Below, piece after piece: positions 9,281 through 20,211 of a DNA stretch of 64,000 nt. Position numbers and translations under genes: made by a program. Every line of letters begins with the position of its first letter. The first letter of the stretch is position 1. The DNA is from Heterostelium album PN500 (Eukaryota > Evosea > Eumycetozoa > Acytosteliales > Acytosteliaceae): positions 62,001 through 126,000 of the forward strand of contig NW_008805078.1 of the NCBI RefSeq assembly GCF_000004825.1. Direction: 5' to 3'. The notes beneath the pieces were generated by a model, which did no database searches, had not been told where the DNA came from, and worked only from the letters and a program-made list of their open reading frames with translations.

Positions 9281-10793
9281 TCAAAAGTCGCTGTCGGATG
9301 AGTCGTATTCATTGTCTTCCATACCGATGTTGTCGTAGTCGTTCAACTGTGCCAAGTCGAGCTTGTAACGCAGCAGTCCACCGATACCACCGAAACCCTT
9401 GCAGAATTGCGAACCCTCTTGCGAACGGTTGGTGATGAACTCCAAGTGTGCTCCGAATGCACGGTAGTTGTTGGCGAACCACTCGACCAATGGAAGCGCT
9501 TCGACCAAGTCGTACTCCATTCCGGTCTCCTTGTCCTTCATGAACGACTGGTCACGCTCTTGCTCCTTGGTGAGATAGAGAACCTTCTCCTTCTCCTCGT
9601 GTGGCAGCTTGATGGCGTAACGGGTGATCTCTAGAGCCTCCCAGACGATGAGAGTGCTGACGGCACCCAAGTCGAGCGCCTTGATAGTATCGGCAACACC
9701 GAAACATACCTTTCCAGTGTCCTGAGCAATCTCATCAAAGAACTGGCAGATCAACTTCTTCTCTTGGACAAACTTGACGTTGGTCAACACCTCGGCCGAC
9801 AACTCAATCGCCTGATTGAAACCATTGTCACCACCATAGGAAACATCGACAATCTTCAACACCTTGTCACGCAAACGTTGATCAAACATATCGGAAGTAT
9901 TCAAATCATTCTTGAAATCTGCACTACCAGCAATAATCAAACCATTTACATTGACCTTGACAAACAACAATGTTAGTTACTGATTGATTCTCCCAATTTC
10001 TAAACACTAACACACTAAACTGAACTACTTACTTTATCATTGGTAATGTAGAATTGAGTTGCCAACTCGGATACTTTACGAACGTAGTTGTGACGTTTCT
10101 CGAGACGGAGACGAGCGAAACGAAGAGCGGATTGACCACCACGACCATGCTTCTTTGGGAGATCTACGGTGATCTTGTGGAGGACGGTTCTGGTGCTACC
10201 GCACAGCACACCAAAGAGAGCACCGTTACCATCGACGACGATGAAACCAAACTTCTCGTCGGACTCGAGCAACTCACCGAGTGGAGCGGTGTGGAACTTG
10301 TTGTCACACAGGTAGAGCGAGGTGTTGATTGGCTTGAATGGCTCGATGTCAATGTTTACCTTCTTCTCCTTACCCTCCGAAGTGACGATGGTACCACAGT
10401 AGATGACCAAACCGTTGTCTGGCACACGATTGTATAACTTCAAACGCTGTTGAGTCGAAGTGATAGCACCGAGTACCGACAAACGATTCACTCTAGACTT
10501 GATATTGGATGCTGTACCAAACTCCTCTGCCAACATCTTTGATACCTTTGTAATTTGATCACCTGGACGAATGATCAAAGAAATCATAGATGTACCATTT
10601 CTACAAAAAACAAAGTTTAATAAACAGTGTTAATCAATCTATCAGTCTACTACTAATCTGTTTGTCTGTCCGTCGGACTTAATCTATTTTAAGATACTAA
10701 CCCTCTAGCAGCTTCAAGATTCTTGATGAGCTTCTTGATCTTCCATTGTTCGACTTGTTTGTCGAGTTCTTGATCTTCTGGATTTCCTGACAT
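9281..10793 (-). CDS. erf1: Eukaryotic peptide chain release factor eRF1
   Basis: Exons 10793-10702, 10600-10033 and 9955-9281 encode 444 residues (human eRF1 has 437). eRF1 recognises all three stop codons in the ribosomal A site and triggers peptide release with the GTPase eRF3. All hallmark motifs are present: NIKS at 63-66, YLCDNKF (YxCxxxF) at 127-133, and GGQ at 185-187 within [15 protein letters not shown]. The eRF3-binding C-terminal domain ends in an acidic tail, [10 protein letters not shown]. The start is the ATG giving [10 protein letters not shown], joined across intron 1 to [15 protein letters not shown]. The stop is UGA followed by CUC and a long open frame, annotated separately. 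Confidence 0.97.
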
Positions 10794-11354
10794 TTCTTTA
10801 TTATGTTGATTTTAATAATAATATTAAAAAAATATTAATAATTTTATTTTATTAATAATTGTTTTTGTTTTATTGTTTCAAAATATATATAGGGATAAAG
10901 TAATGTTATAAAAATAATTAAAAAAAAAAAAAAAAGTTTAAATTTAAATTGAATTGTTGTTGTTTTTGTTAAATATGTTTACAATTTAATTAAGCAATTG
11001 TTGTTATTGTTTTGTATGTGAATTGTAGTTGTCGAGATATGCTTAAGAAAACGTTTCTTTCTTTTTTCTTTTGTTTTTTATTTTTTTTGTTTTTTATTTT
11101 TGTTGTGTGTTTGGAAGAGAGAAGAGAGTGAGAAAAATGGTAATCTCGGTCTCAAAGATGTTTGGATGTCAATGTCAACAACAAGTAAAAATAAAGTAAA
11201 TAAAGTAAAAAAACATCATCGTAAAACTAGAGAAATCTTTAAGAGTTTTTCTATTTCTATTTCCGACTTCAAAAAGATTGTCGATGTTGCATTGATTGGC
11301 TGTTTGTTGTTTCGGTCGTTCATTCTTCTTCTTCTTCTTATTAATAAACTTTAA

Positions 11355-11374
11355 ATTCAATTTCGAAATTGAAT
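11355..11374. repeat. Perfect 20-bp palindrome
   Basis: ATTCAATTTCGAAATTGAAT reads the same on both strands. It lies about 560 bp upstream of the eRF1 start. It may be a symmetric binding site, or chance in AT-rich DNA. Confidence 0.7.
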
Positions 11375-12244
11375 GATGATGTGAAGTTTACAATATAATC
11401 TGATTATTATTTATTATTCTATTATAATGATTTTGTGGGTAATATATATAGATGTAAATGGTTATTATACATTACATTTGTTTTTTATTTTTTTTTTTAA
11501 GTTTGAAATAGAACTTTCAAGTTATATAAATTCTAAATAGATATTAATTTAGGATTTTTATTGAAACTCGACAACCAACAAAAGAAAGAGATAGATAAAT
11601 AGACAAGTGGTGTTACTGAAAAAAAAAAATGATTGAAAAAAATCGACTCTTTGTTAAACGTTCAAAAAAAAAATTATTTTTTTTTGATTTTTTATTTTTA
11701 TTTTCTTAATGGCATAGTTATCCACATCACACATAAAAGAAGGAATAAATATTCAAAAAAAAAAAAAAACAAAAACAAACAAAAGTTTGAAATTGAATCC
11801 CCCAAAAGGAGTAGTGATAGTAATAATATAATACAAACCAATATTGATTGAATGTTATTGTTAAAGATAATACAGATAGATAGTGATTGAATATAGTTCA
11901 ATCAGCATTTTATTAATTATATCATGATTTAAGATTGATTCTTAAACAATAATTATATTATTATAAAATAGATTGATTTATATATTTTTCAAGAACAGAA
12001 CATGTAAATATATATCAGTTAATATAGAATTATTTTTTGATAGTGGAATTAAAGATTGTTCTAATTCTTTCATTTCTTAGAGTAATTAGATTAATAGTTC
12101 CAATATTCTTAGGATGATATTAGATTATAGAATTAGAAATAGTATACTTGGAGAGAAAAGCTCTATAGGTTAAAGGAATAGATAGAATTAGAATTGCTAT
12201 CAATTCCATTTAAATCTTAATATTGAAACAGAATTATATTGTCA

Positions 12245-12737
12245 ATGGAAAAGAGTGAAAAAGATCGCTTGGATTACATAGATCATAAAAGTAAGTTGAT
12301 TCATCCATTCCAATATAATTTATCGATTACTATTCCAATCGATACATTTAAAATTAAGTATCATTAGAATTAATGAATAGTTCCTTTCTATTTTAAAAAA
12401 CCACAATATGAATCATTTGAACGAACTTCTTGTCACAATCATCATTAAAAAGTTCCGTTCCAATTTTTACTCAATAAAATAAGAAGAAGTGCAAAAAAAA
12501 AAAATTAAAAGAATTTTTAAAAAGAATTTTTTGTGCACATGTTCACAAGAACATCAGACAACACAAAAAATTCTTTTTAAAAATCATAAACAACAAAATC
12601 ATAATGATGTAGAGTTTGTCTTTTTAACCCAATGGCATAGAAAAAAACTAATTCTTGTGACAAATCATTTTGACTTTGTTTATGCATGGAATGGAACACC
12701 ACGAAACCTCACAATAGAATCGAACACTTTTGATTAA
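12245..12737 (+). CDS. Possible small two-exon gene (weak)
   Basis: An ATG at 12245 opens 15 codons plus one base (MEKSEKDRLDYIDHK) up to a strong GTAAGT donor at 12291. An acceptor after CACAAG at 12549 is in phase and leads to an open frame ending TAA at 12737, with plausible protein-like text (VEFVFLTQWHRKK, then VYAWNGTPRN). The product would be about 77 residues. The hairpin at 12513-12584 overlaps the proposed acceptor, and codon use is poor at the exon 2 start. I recognise no family; chance is a real alternative. Confidence 0.2.
12513..12584. repeat. Hairpin with perfect 23-bp arms
   Basis: Bases 12513-12535 and 12562-12584 are perfect inverted copies (arms ATTTTTAAAAAGAATTTTTTGTG-type, ending in the complementary CACAAAAAATTC) around a 26-base loop with GTGCACATGTTCAC. 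It lies about 380 bp upstream of the first GST. Possible roles are a foldback insertion, a structured RNA or a terminator-like hairpin. Confidence 0.8.
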
Positions 12738-12961
12738 AATAAAAAAAAATATGTTCTAAAAAAAAATATGAAAGTACCACAAAAATATCTGAAAATTAGG
12801 AAATTTTAATTTATGCACAAGGAACCTTTTTTCTCTATAAATATCGGACCATTGACTTAATTGATCATTAATTAAAACTTGTTAATTAAAAACAAATAAA
12901 AAACAAAACTTTAAACTTTAACTATATTTATTTATTATAAATTATAAAACATATTTCAAAA

Positions 12962-13700
12962 ATGACTATTACTTTAACTTATGTAAGTATATATCTATCT
13001 TTTAATGTTTTTCAATTCATATTTATTAACTTTTTTTTTGTAATAATTTTAATTTATTTATTTGCAGTTCGGTGGTAGAGGAAAGGCTGAACATATTAGA
13101 TTGATTTTGAACTTTTTACAAATCGAATTCAAGGATGAGAGAATCAGTTCCATCTCTGATGAATTGCGTTCAAAATTGGCTTTTGGACAAGTTCCATTGT
13201 ACGAGGATGGTGAAGTCTCCTTAGTTCAATCGGCTGCCATCGCCAGATATATTGCCAACAAGTATAACTTTGCTGGTGCCAACGCTGCTGAGAAAGCTCA
13301 AGCCGACGCCATCGTAGACAGTCTTCCAGATGTCATCACTCCATATCGTTTGGCAACCGATGATGCTGCAAAGTTAAAGTTCCGTGATGAAACTTTGCCA
13401 AAAGTAAGTTTATATTCTTACTTACGTTGATACAAAATAATTAATTATTATTATTATTATTATTTATAGTTCTTAAAGGCATGGGATAATATTTTAGCAA
13501 AGAATGGTGGAAATCACTTTGTTGGTGCTGGTTATACTTGGGCTGATATTGCTATCTACTATGGTCTGTGGTTACTTGAAAACAATGGTTTCAAAGAGGT
13601 CGTTACTCAATTCCCTAAGCTTGCCACTTTCCTCACCACCTTTGAGGCAATTCCACATATTGCTACCTACTTGAAGAACAGACCAGATACCAAATTCTAA
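12962..13700 (+). CDS. Glutathione S-transferase, sigma/alpha-like, copy 1
   Basis: Exons 12962-12982, 13068-13403 and 13470-13700 give 195 residues. The short first exon MTITLTY supplies the N-terminal strand with the likely catalytic Tyr7, followed by FGGRGKAEHIRLIL. The thioredoxin-like domain has the cis-proline segment FGQVPLYEDG and the glutathione-contacting VQSAAIARYIA. The helical C-terminal domain contains GAGYTWADIAIYYGLW. It should conjugate glutathione to electrophiles in the cytosol. It is tandem with a second GST 665 bp downstream sharing the same intron 1 position. Confidence 0.93.
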
Positions 13701-14364
13701 ATTAACTTGTATAAATAAATGAAAAATCCTCAATTAAGAGGTCACTTAACTTAAATTGACAATTTTTATTACAATTTTTTTTAATATAATTGGAAGTATC
13801 ATCTCAATAAGATTAAAAAAGAAAAGGTAATGAATTAAATTAAATCTTGTTAGTTTGAAAATAACCAATTATTATTGTATTGTATAGCTTTTCAGCCAGA
13901 TAATCAAACTTGTTCTCAAAATTTACTTTTTTTAATATTTTAAAAATTTTCTAGAAATATGGAATAAAAATAAAGGTGATACTAATCCAATTGTTTTTAT
14001 TGCTTTCTAATATTTTATTATCTAATCAAAATGTATAAGAAATTTCTATTTTTTCTCAAAAAAAAGGAATATTTAATTTTTTAACAAAGAAACACAAAAA
14101 ATAATTATTTGTATTACTAATATATGCATAAAAAAAGAAACAAAATGATATTTTAGAATTCTGCAAAGAATGTGGTCAGATTTTCCTCACCCCAGAAGCG
14201 GCTTCCAAGACAAAAAATTTTTTTTTCTTACCTTTTACAAATGTATTTAACATAAAAGGAAAAATGAATGAATGATCATTCAAATTAAAACAAAAAAAAA
14301 GCAAAAATAGTAATATAAACCTTGTAAATATATAATATTCGAAACTAATCTAGATTCATAGACA
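13701..14364 (+). other. Intergenic region between the GST genes
   Basis: 664 bp of AT-rich DNA. A less AT-biased patch at about 14155-14212 (GTGGTCAGATTTTCC...) stands out but has no coding frame or recognisable RNA. The promoter of GST copy 2 must lie here. Confidence 0.5.
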
Positions 14365-15048
14365 ATGACAATTCCAACTTTAATTTATGTATGTATTTGT
14401 TTTTAAAAATATATATATATCTTACTTGAATCTGTCTATATTAACATAAAAAACACAACACTAAAATACTAGTTTAATAGAAGAGGTAGAGGAGAATTCA
14501 TTAGATTGATATTGAAATACCTGAAAGTAGAGTATAACGATGTGAGAATCGAGGAGATTACCGATGAGTTACGTAGTAGATTACCTTATCACCAAGTTCC
14601 TCTCTATGAAGATGGCGATGTCACACTCGTACAATCGATAGCAATCGCTAGATACATTGCGAATAAGCACAACTTTGCTGGTGCTACTCTAGCTGAGAAA
14701 GCGATTGCCGATAGCTTAGTCGATAGTACATCCGACACCATCGTACCATTCAAATTGGCAACGCAACGCAACGACGAAGAAGCAAAGAATAAATTCAAAA
14801 GTGAAACACTACCAAAGTTCCTAAAGGCATGGGAGTCTGCACTAATTAAAAACGGTGCCAACTACTTTGTTGGACAATCATACACTTGGGCAGATGTCTA
14901 CATCTACTACACACTCTATTTCTTCAATATCAACGGTTACACCGAGCTCGTCAGTCAATATCCAACACTCAGCACTTTCTACACAGTGTTCGAATCAATA
15001 CCACAAATATCAAGTTATTTAAAGATTAGACCTGAAACTAAACAATAA
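14365..15048 (+). CDS. Glutathione S-transferase, copy 2
   Basis: Exons 14365-14388 (MTIPTLIY) and 14473-15048 give 199 residues. Splicing after Tyr8 leads to FNRRGRGEFIRLILKYL, parallel to copy 1. YHQVPLYEDGDVTLVQS and GQSYTWADVYIYYTLY match the glutathione-site and C-terminal helical motifs. It lacks the second intron of copy 1, so that intron was lost here or gained in copy 1 after duplication. Same enzymatic class expected. Confidence 0.92.
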
Positions 15049-15081
15049 TAAACCTAATTTTATTTATTAAACAAATTTTAT

Positions 15082-15810
15082 TTATTGAACTTTACATGGA
15101 TTTGGTTGTTTTGGTACAACTGATCTGTATTCTTTCGATTGTTTGATGAGTTCCTCGAATAGTTTATCAATGTTGAGATCATAGGTTGCAGAGGTAAGAA
15201 GATGTGTTTTGATTTGTTTGGATCTACACCACTCTTGGACGGATTCATAGTTCTTGATGACAGTAGAGTCATTCTCTTGAATTGAAGAGTTTGGACTGTT
15301 GCAATCTGCTTTATTGGCTGCAACAACAATTGGTATATCAGATCTAAAATGTTTGAGATTGACAATCGATTCATTGTAGTATTGTTTCAACTTTTCTTTG
15401 GCATCGGGGTCTGTTACATTGTAAACCAATACAATTCCATCCATTGCGATGAGTCTACCGATTTTCATTCCGTTTTTCGATAGATCACGAATGAATATCT
15501 GGAGATCCTTCTCCTTCTCATTCTCCATTCCATCTTGGTTAGCATGATGATCATCGATGATCTTCTTTTGATTATTGTAAAGTGGAAGATTCAAATCATT
15601 TTCGGTGATTGTTGCAAATGGTACTCTAACGAATCTCTGAACAATAGTGGTTTGTCCTGATTTTGGAATTCCCATCACCAAGAAATGAAGCTTTGGTTTA
15701 CTCTCCATTTCATCAATAGATTTCTGGACATTCTTTATTTTCATCGCTCTTTCCATTTCAATTTGTGATTGTTGTTCATTTTCATTATTATTATTATTTT
15801 GAATTTCCAT
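15082..15810 (-). CDS. Degenerate Ras-superfamily GTPase-like protein
   Basis: Single exon, 242 residues, ATG at 15810. After an Asn/Glu-rich N-terminus comes a P-loop-like GIPKSGQTT, in which the invariant Lys of GxxxxGK(S/T) is Gln. The switch II DxxG is not recognisable in its usual form (RDLSKNGMKIG instead). The base-recognition NKxD is intact as ANKAD, followed by a G5-like TSA. The core strands (LHFLVMG, GIVLVYNVTD, IPIVVAANKAD) fit a Ras fold. Nucleotide may bind weakly and hydrolysis is doubtful. No C-terminal prenylation box (ends KVQ). It converges on GST copy 2 with only 33 bp between the stops. Confidence 0.75.
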   Translation of the reverse strand: MEIQNNNNNENEQQSQIEMERAMKIKNVQKSIDEMESKPKLHFLVMGIPKSGQTTIVQRFVRVPFATITENDLNLPLYNNQKKIIDDHHANQDGMENEKEKDLQIFIRDLSKNGMKIGRLIAMDGIVLVYNVTDPDAKEKLKQYYNESIVNLKHFRSDIPIVVAANKADCNSPNSSIQENDSTVIKNYESVQEWCRSKQIKTHLLTSATYDLNIDKLFEELIKQSKEYRSVVPKQPNPCKVQ

Positions 15811-16587
15811 GATAGTTGTTGTTATTGAGATTGTTGTTATTATTAAAAAAGATATTTATAGCTATTAAAGATTTATTATATATTATGAATATTGTTTGTT
15901 TGTTTTACATGTTTGACTATTCAATTTGTTATCTATTTATAGGTGTTTGACTTTTGACTTTAGTTTGACCAGCAATGTTCTGTTTAGGTTGGTCAACAAG
16001 ACTAATTTCTCAAATTCCTGAAAAGTCAAAACAAAAAGTCAAACAAATCATCTGATGATGATTCACCACATGTCTAATCAGTTTGTTGACTTTGCATTTA
16101 GAGAAAAAAAAAAGATATCTTTTTTAATTAAGTTGAACTTTCATCTGCATAATAGTTTAAAAAAAAAAGTAAATAAAAAAAAAACAAAAAAGTAAATATT
16201 TAGTATTTAATATTCAATGAATAAAAATATGTGATTTAAAACTTTGAATCAAAGGTTTTTCAAAACGGTTTCATTTTTCATCAGTTTTAATTTGAAGTAG
16301 TTTTCGCCTAGATTTCATTGAGATTTGCTTGAAAATTTACCTTTTTGAGAAATTTTGTTTTTTTTTTTTCTTTCGATTTAAATTTTCAAATTTTTAACAA
16401 AATTAATACTTGTTTTATTTCTTCATTTGAATTCAAGATATTCATTATCATATTTTTATAATTGATTTTAAAATAGGTTAGATAGATTAAGAAGTCACCT
16501 TAGTTAGTTTTTTTTATAGTCATATTTATAAATATTATTATCAATCATCATCATCATCATAATAAAAATAAAAGAGAGAAATAAAAA
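15811..16587. other. Divergent promoter region
   Basis: 777 bp between the starts of the GTPase-like gene and the DNAJC7-like gene. It holds a dense cluster of TTGAC elements (15913-16090), A/T runs, and a CAT-repeat patch just before the DNAJC7 start. No gene was seen. Confidence 0.6.
15913..16090. promoter_or_regulatory. Cluster of eight TTGAC (W-box-like) elements
   Basis: TTGAC occurs at 15913, 15947, 15954, 15965 and 16086, and its complement GTCAA at 15992, 16025 and 16038. Eight hits in 178 bp is well above the fraction of one hit expected from this base composition. TTGAC is the core of the WRKY W-box; dictyostelids carry a WRKY protein. That it binds here is inference. Confidence 0.45.
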
Positions 16588-18533
16588 ATGGATCATGAAG
16601 CATTAAAAGTTAAAGGAAACGATGCCTTTAAACAACAAAATTATCATGCTGCAATTCAATATTTCACTGAAGCAATTGGTATGTTTTGTTATTATTATTT
16701 TTACATATTTTAATACTTTACTAATATCGATATATCTATGTATGTATAGAAGCATCGAATGGAACTATAGCTGTTTATTATGGAAATAGAGCGGCGGCAC
16801 AACTCGCTATTGGAAGCAAGAGTTCGTTGGCAGAGGCAATCAAGGACAGTGAGAAAGCGGTCGAGTTGGATAAGAATTTCATTAAGGGATATACACGTGC
16901 CTCGAAGGCATTCGTTCAACTCGGTAAATTCGATCAGGCACAAACAGTAATTGTCAGTGGTTTGATAGTGGATCCACGTAACAATGAACTGCTGGCAGAG
17001 AAGAACAGCATCGAATCGGTCAAGCGTCAATTCCAAGCGGCACAAGACAACAGCGCCACCAACCCAACACAAGCACTCAACCAAATCGAATCTGTAATAC
17101 AACAAGCGAAATACTATACACCAGCCATTATCTTAAAGGCCAAACTTTTACTTGAATCGAAACAATATTCAAAAGCATCAACTCTTGTTGCGTAAGTTGA
17201 GATCAATTCATGAGAGTTGAGAAATTTCATAAACAACAAAACTTAACTTTTTTTTTTTCGTCATACTATTAGTTCACTTTTACAAGAAGATCAAACACAA
17301 CCAGAGTATTTATATTTAAGAGGTATGGCTCTATATTATTCAAATAGTTTACCATCGGCAGCACAACATTTCCAAAATTCATTGGTATACGATCCAGATT
17401 ATGCACCAAGTAGAGTTGCTTTAAAGGTATGTTTATTTGTTTAAGAAGATTATCGATTTAAATGGATAGTTATATTAATTATACTTTTATGAAAACAACA
17501 ACAGAGATTAAGACAAATTGAATTAAAGAAGAAAGAAGGTAACGACGCATTCACAAGTAAGAATTATACACAAGCCTACCAGTTATTCAGTGATGCATTG
17601 GAGATTGATCCAAAGTTTGATTTAATGAATGCACAATTATATAATAATAGAGCTGCTGCTGCTGTACAAGTATGTATAAATAATTATTCATTATTAAATA
17701 TTATTAGTATATACATATTTATTAACAAATAAATTTAAATTTAGTTAAATAAAATAACAGATGCAATTGCAGATTGTACAAAAGCAATCGATTTAGATCC
17801 AAATTATGTAAAGGCAATTTCAAGAAGAGCTCAATGTTATATGAAGGAAGAGATGTACGAGGATGCAGTGAGAGACTACGAGAAGGCAAAGAGTTTGGAT
17901 CCAGAGAATGCTGATATCCACAATAATCTCAAGCAGGCAAAGATCGACTTGAAAAAGTCGCTCAAGAAGGATTACTACAAGATCTTGGGTGTTTCCAAGG
18001 AAGCCAACGAGTCAGAGATCAAGAAAGCCTACAGAAAGTTGGCACTCCAATACCACCCCGATAAGAACAGCACACTGCCCGAAGAGGACAAGCTGAAAGC
18101 GGAGCGTCTGTTTAAGGACGTCGGTGAGGCGTACAGCGTGCTAAGCGATCCAAAGAAGAAACAGCGTTACGACCTCGGTCAAGACGAGAACGGCATGCCG
18201 TTCGACAGCGAGGGATTCTCGGGATTCGGCGGTGGCGGTGGTATGGACTACTCGAACATCTTCAACATGTTCATGCGTGGTGGTATGGGTGGTGGCGGTA
18301 TGGGTGGAATGGGTGGATTCCAACAGCAAGGTTTCGGAGGTGGCGGTGGTATGCCATTCCACTTCCACGGTGGTGACGACGACGATGATTTCGGAGGTTT
18401 CGGTGGTGGACATCCATTCGGTGGAGGTTTCAGACAGCAACATTCACACCAACACCAACACCAACAACAACAGCGTGGTGGTTCAAAGAGAAGCAGTAGC
18501 AGCCAAGGACAATCAGGTTTCAGATGGGGTTAA
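16588..18533 (+). CDS. dnajc7: TPR and J-domain co-chaperone, DNAJC7-like
   Basis: Exons 16588-16678, 16750-17191, 17273-17426, 17505-17669 and 17745-18533 give 546 residues. The protein has tandem TPR repeats from residue 1 ([19 protein letters not shown], then [17 protein letters not shown]) and a J domain at about residues 359-430 with the HPD tripeptide at 388-390 (ALQYHPDKN). A Gly/Phe/Met-rich and His/Gln-rich tail follows. The order TPR-J is that of DNAJC7/TPR2, which links Hsp70 and Hsp90 in the cytosol. The Gly-rich tail is longer than in animal members. All splice phases agree. Confidence 0.93.
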
Positions 18534-18652
18534 TTTTAATTATAAATACTTTTATCTTTATATATAATAATCATAATAAAATCATATTAACGAAAATATA
18601 AATTAATGAATAAATTTGGTTTTATTTAAGTTTATGTTAAATCATTTCAAGT

Positions 18653-19897
18653 TCAGTTGAATGACTTGGCAATTTCATCAAATAACTCCTCTAAATATAG
18701 AACATCTTCTGATTTGTTTAATTTGTCTTTTTGTTGTTGAATTTCCAATACTAATTTATCTTTAAAATGAATGATTTCTGTATCAGTATATTGTTTACGA
18801 TTATTGTTGTTTCTTTGTGAGTAGATATATGATAACATCGAGAATCGATTTAGTTTGAGTGCCATGATCATCAATGAGTAATAACAAATTTGATCTCTGA
18901 CTTTGATAAAGAACTGTAATATCTCTAAATTCTTTGATACAATGATATGATAGAATAGATTTGGTTTATAACGTTTGAAAGGATCTGACATAGGATTCTT
19001 ATTGTTTTCATATAGTAATTCAATAATATCTAGTCTCTGATATCCAATAACCAATCTCAACATTTGTTGTGAACATCTTCCATGACCTTTGGTTGTATGT
19101 AAATAAAGTAATTTGAAGATTTCAAAGTTTTTTAACTGAAACATCCATTTCGATAGTTTGATAGTTTCTTTGTTACCATGGTTGTTGTTGATGTATTCCA
19201 ATAGATATTTAACAGCATCCACCTTTTCATTTGATGCTGCTTCGAATAACACCATGTTTAAGCTCCAAGTCATTGTTGCCGGTGGTTCTTCTTCACAAAC
19301 CCATTTGATAATATTAAGATACCCTTTGCCAATTGATAGGTTCATTAGATGTGTGATGTTAGATACATATCTTCTCTCGCAAAAGAACTTTATCACTTCA
19401 AGATTACCAGTACATGCTGCTTGTGCCAGTAGTCGATCACACCAAAAAGAAATGAATTCAAAAGGTAAACGTAGTTCCTCCAAAAATGCAAGTACTTCTA
19501 TATTCGATGAATTGCAGGCATTGTGAATCAAAGTATGATACATTTCCCCGATTTTATTTTTCAAGTACTGGTTTGTTTGGAAAAGATCAAACATTCTCTT
19601 TGCACATTGGAAGTTACGCTGTTTGATAGCCATCGTCCATGAATTCACATAGCCTAATGAAGGCGTGTTTTTCTCTATTGCTGTGGTTAGCTAGAGCAAA
19701 AGTCGATCGAAATATCGATATTGAATGAGAATGGTTGGATGAAGTCTAAGATCTTTCCATGAAAAATGACCACACTGTAGAATAGAATGAATCTCTGATA
19801 CCTGATGAAATATCAATTGATTGATATACTTTATTCTAATGATTTTAAAGAATAATATTGTTTCTCTATCTATTTTATCAATTGAGTTTGATTTCAT
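18653..19897 (-). pseudogene. Ankyrin-like tandem paralogue 1, interrupted by an in-frame TAG
   Basis: One continuous reading frame of 415 codons from the ATG at 19897 to the stop at 18653, except for a TAG at 19693-19691. The two halves are in the same frame. They align end to end with the three downstream paralogues: ILFFKIIRIKYINQLIF at the start, RYFDRLLL before the stop, then SLGYVNSWTMAIKQRN where intact copies read INTIGYSYAGVWPLAI. Helical ankyrin-like repeats fill the C-terminal part. It could be a pseudogene, a sequencing error, or a gene that now starts after the stop. It is the most divergent of the array. Function of the family unknown. Confidence 0.7.
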
Positions 19898-20142
19898 TTT
19901 GTTTTTTTTTGAAATGTTCTAATAGAAATAATTTTTTAACAAGATTAAATAAATCTGTAAATTCATATTCGATTTAGACACAACAAACAAAAAAAGTAAA
20001 CATTATCATTTATTTAATTAAATTAAAAATCCAGTAATTTTTGATCAAAAAAAAAAACAATCTAGGAAAACGAAAAGAAATTGGTAAAGTATAAAAAATT
20101 ATTGTGATCTTTTGTATTTATCTTTTCATTGAATAGAAACTA

Positions 20143-20211
20143 CAATGAAAAAAAAAATTTAAGTTTTGTATGTAAAAACCAACTTTATTTATTTAGTATT
20201 TATGATAGTTT
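20143..20211. repeat. 3' flank duplicated behind ankyrin paralogues 2 and 3
   Basis: This stretch, from GAATAGAAACTACAATG through the stop region, recurs almost exactly at 21483-21555; the second copy has three extra bases (TAT) after the A-run. It marks a recent tandem duplication or gene conversion that reached beyond the coding region. Confidence 0.8.

Larger units (their letters stand above)
10794..12961. other. 2.2-kb AT-rich intergenic region
   Basis: This lies between the start of eRF1 (minus strand) and the first GST (plus strand). It holds many A/T runs, short low-complexity open frames (for example 11100-11354 and 11633-11851) with no coding character, a 20-bp palindrome at 11355-11374, a 23-bp-arm hairpin at 12513-12584 and one weak two-exon gene candidate. 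I see no tRNA or known RNA gene. Confidence 0.6.

Noticed and set aside
11100-11901. Small open frames at 11100-11354 and 11633-11851 and their antisense
   Set aside because: Composed of A/T runs with Lys/Phe/Ile-rich translations, without splice signals or protein-like pattern.
14155-14212. Less AT-rich patch between the GST genes as a possible RNA gene
   Set aside because: No stable fold, promoter element or similarity to a known RNA could be recognised by eye.
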